Part shown: one piece after another, positions 62,911 to 64,000 of the stretch
How positions within the stretch are numbered: position 1 is the first letter of the stretch
How the letters are laid out: each line of letters opens with the position of its first letter
NCBI GenBank assembly: GCA_048594975.1
Contig: JBMDXQ010000119.1
Coordinates: forward strand, 1-64,000
Source of the DNA: JBMDXB01 sp048594975
Lineage (GTDB): Bacteria; Acidobacteriota; Vicinamibacteria; Vicinamibacterales; 2-12-FULL-66-21
Length of the DNA: 64,000 nucleotides
Direction of reading: 5' to 3'
Position numbers and translations under genes: made by a program
Notes under the pieces: model-generated
What the model was told of the DNA's origin: nothing
Seen by the model: only the letters and a program-made list of their open reading frames with translations
Databases searched by the model: none

Positions 62911-64000
62911 TCAGCGGCCGGGCCGGAGGAATTCGCCGGACCAATCGAGGACGATCGTGACTTCACGCCCCTGAGTGCGGTTCGCCGGGCGCACTACCAC
63001 GAGCGTGCGGCCGTCGGGGTGGATATCGTAATCGTCGTACAGCGGTGGAAGGAAGGGATCGATCAGGACCCGGCGCGTCAGCACCTTGACCCCGGCGGTC
63101 TTGTCGACGCGAGCGGCCACGAGACGTGGGCCATGGCGGTAGTAGATCTCGTTGCCGTCAGGTGCCCACGACGGATCGGTGCCCTCCGCGATCAGCCAGG
63201 GAGTGCCTCCTTCGGGAAAGCGGGTGACATAGACTTCGAACACGCCTGAATTGAGCATGTAGTGCGCGAGCCACTTGCCGTCGCGCGACATCCGGCCCCC
63301 CCACGTGCTGGCGGGACCGACAACGGTCCGCGATTGCGCGCGGCTGTGGGCCTTGATCGCCGATCGATTGCCTTCCATCTGACCGAAGAGGAGCGTCGCT
63401 CGATCGGGTCCACCCCACGAGCCAGTGGAACGGCTCCAGTGCCAGGATCTGGACGGGGTTCCCGCCGCCATCGACACGCGTCGAGTAGATTCCAGGCCGC
63501 TCCCCCAGATGCGAGTAGATGATGCGCGTGCCGTCGTGGCTCCAGATCGGGGCCCGACCGCCGCCGGACGTCAGACGTGTGGCCGTCCCTGTCTGCAGAT
63601 CGTGGAGCCAGAGGTCCGCCGGCTCATCGTCGCGGCGCCGGGCGGCGACAACGACGTAGCGGCCGTTGGGCGAGAACCGCGGGTTTTCCAAGGAGCGTTG
63701 CGTCTGTCCCACCGCGCGCTCGGCAGCGTCGGCGGCCACGACGACCAGTTCGTAGGCGTCTGCGGCCGGCACGTAAGCGAGTACGCCGCCGCGGGACATT
63801 GCGTAATGGCGCCCGCCGCCGCTGCCCGGCAGCTCCACCGCCACGCCTTCCAAGAGCGGTATCGTGGCCTCCGTCGACGCATCCTCCGGGTTGAAGGGCG
63901 CTGCGAGCAGCGTCGTTCCGCGGCTGAACACCACGTGCCCGTTCGCGTAACGCGGCGCGGTCCCCGGCAGCAGCTTCTTGATCGCGCCGGTTTGCCGATC
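62911..64000 (-). pseudogene. PD40/WD40-like propeller tail of a (probable) Ser/Thr kinase, partial and frameshifted
   Basis: The right edge cuts this gene. The visible part encodes repeats of the PD40/TolB style: RYANGHVVFSRGTTLLAAPF, NPRFSPNGRYVVVAAR, PIWSHDGTRIIYSH, DPSWAPDGNEIYYR and YDIHPDGRTLVVVR. In Acidobacteriota this tail is common on Ser/Thr protein kinases. Near 63405-63410 (minus-strand GGGG run) the frame shifts: removing one G joins ALEPFHWLVG to GPDRATLLFGQ. It may be a true frameshift or a base-calling error in a homopolymer. The kinase domain itself is outside the window. Confidence 0.65.

Overview
The window is GC-rich soil-type chromosomal DNA, most likely from the phylum Acidobacteriota and plausibly class Vicinamibacteria. 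The taxonomic signs are an 865-residue permease of the Acidobacteria duplicated orphan permease (ADOP) type beside a PadR regulator, a TonB receptor with an N-terminal carboxypeptidase-regulatory domain, several exported versions of normally cytosolic enzymes, a kinase-type WD40/PD40 tail, and Omp85-family proteins that show a Gram-negative envelope. This assignment is inference; there is no rRNA in the window. I saw no tRNA, rRNA, CRISPR array or intact transposase.

Left part (1-18.5 kb). A GH18 chitinase tail is followed by a coupled minus-strand pair, LmbE-type deacetylase then PLP decarboxylase. Next come a gene-free stretch and a MITE-like inverted repeat that ends at the ribosome binding site of a six-gene plus-strand operon (3932-8093): cis-prenyltransferase, DUF2334 deacetylase, methyltransferase, GT2 glycosyltransferase, SMR-like membrane protein and kinase-like protein. 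Its logic resembles the Arn lipid-modification pathway. After it lies a patch of recombination scars: two outward-facing serine-hydrolase tails flank an exported Gfo/Idh/MocA oxidoreductase. Then follow a class I isoprenoid-fold enzyme, a DUF2135 lipoprotein with a surface-type beta-barrel protein, an alpha/beta hydrolase, a hydrolase/permease chimera, a Tat-exported SUMF1-type protein and a DUF4432 protein.

Middle part (18.5-33 kb) is one long minus-strand envelope block. In transcription order it runs DUF3943 protein, small beta-barrel, a 2257-residue protein joining a TamB-like region to a TamA/BamA-like Omp85 region in one chain, a second Omp85 protein, a DUF4390-like exported protein, an NtrY-like kinase and an NtrX-like sigma-54 activator. 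This is the most striking arrangement in the window.

Right-middle part (33-47 kb). A tyrosinase with a DUF2182 membrane protein is followed by a truncated alpha/beta hydrolase and a decayed patch. Then comes a signalling/uptake group: a single-domain response regulator diverging from a TonB-dependent receptor and a kinase with an ABC-substrate-binding-like sensor. GH51 arabinofuranosidase and two dead carbohydrate-active genes (esterase and GH116) lie beside it, so this looks like a partly eroded glycan-use locus.

Right part (46-64 kb). An orphan DNA methyltransferase, a MmcQ/YjbR protein, an ECF sigma factor with TPR-like tail and its DGPF partner, a small membrane protein, the PadR/ADOP pair with a clear operator palindrome, an exported ceramidase-like lipoprotein, a Tat-exported DegT-type aminotransferase, an Lhr-type helicase, a cytochrome P450, and the frameshifted end of a PD40/WD40 protein that runs off the right edge.
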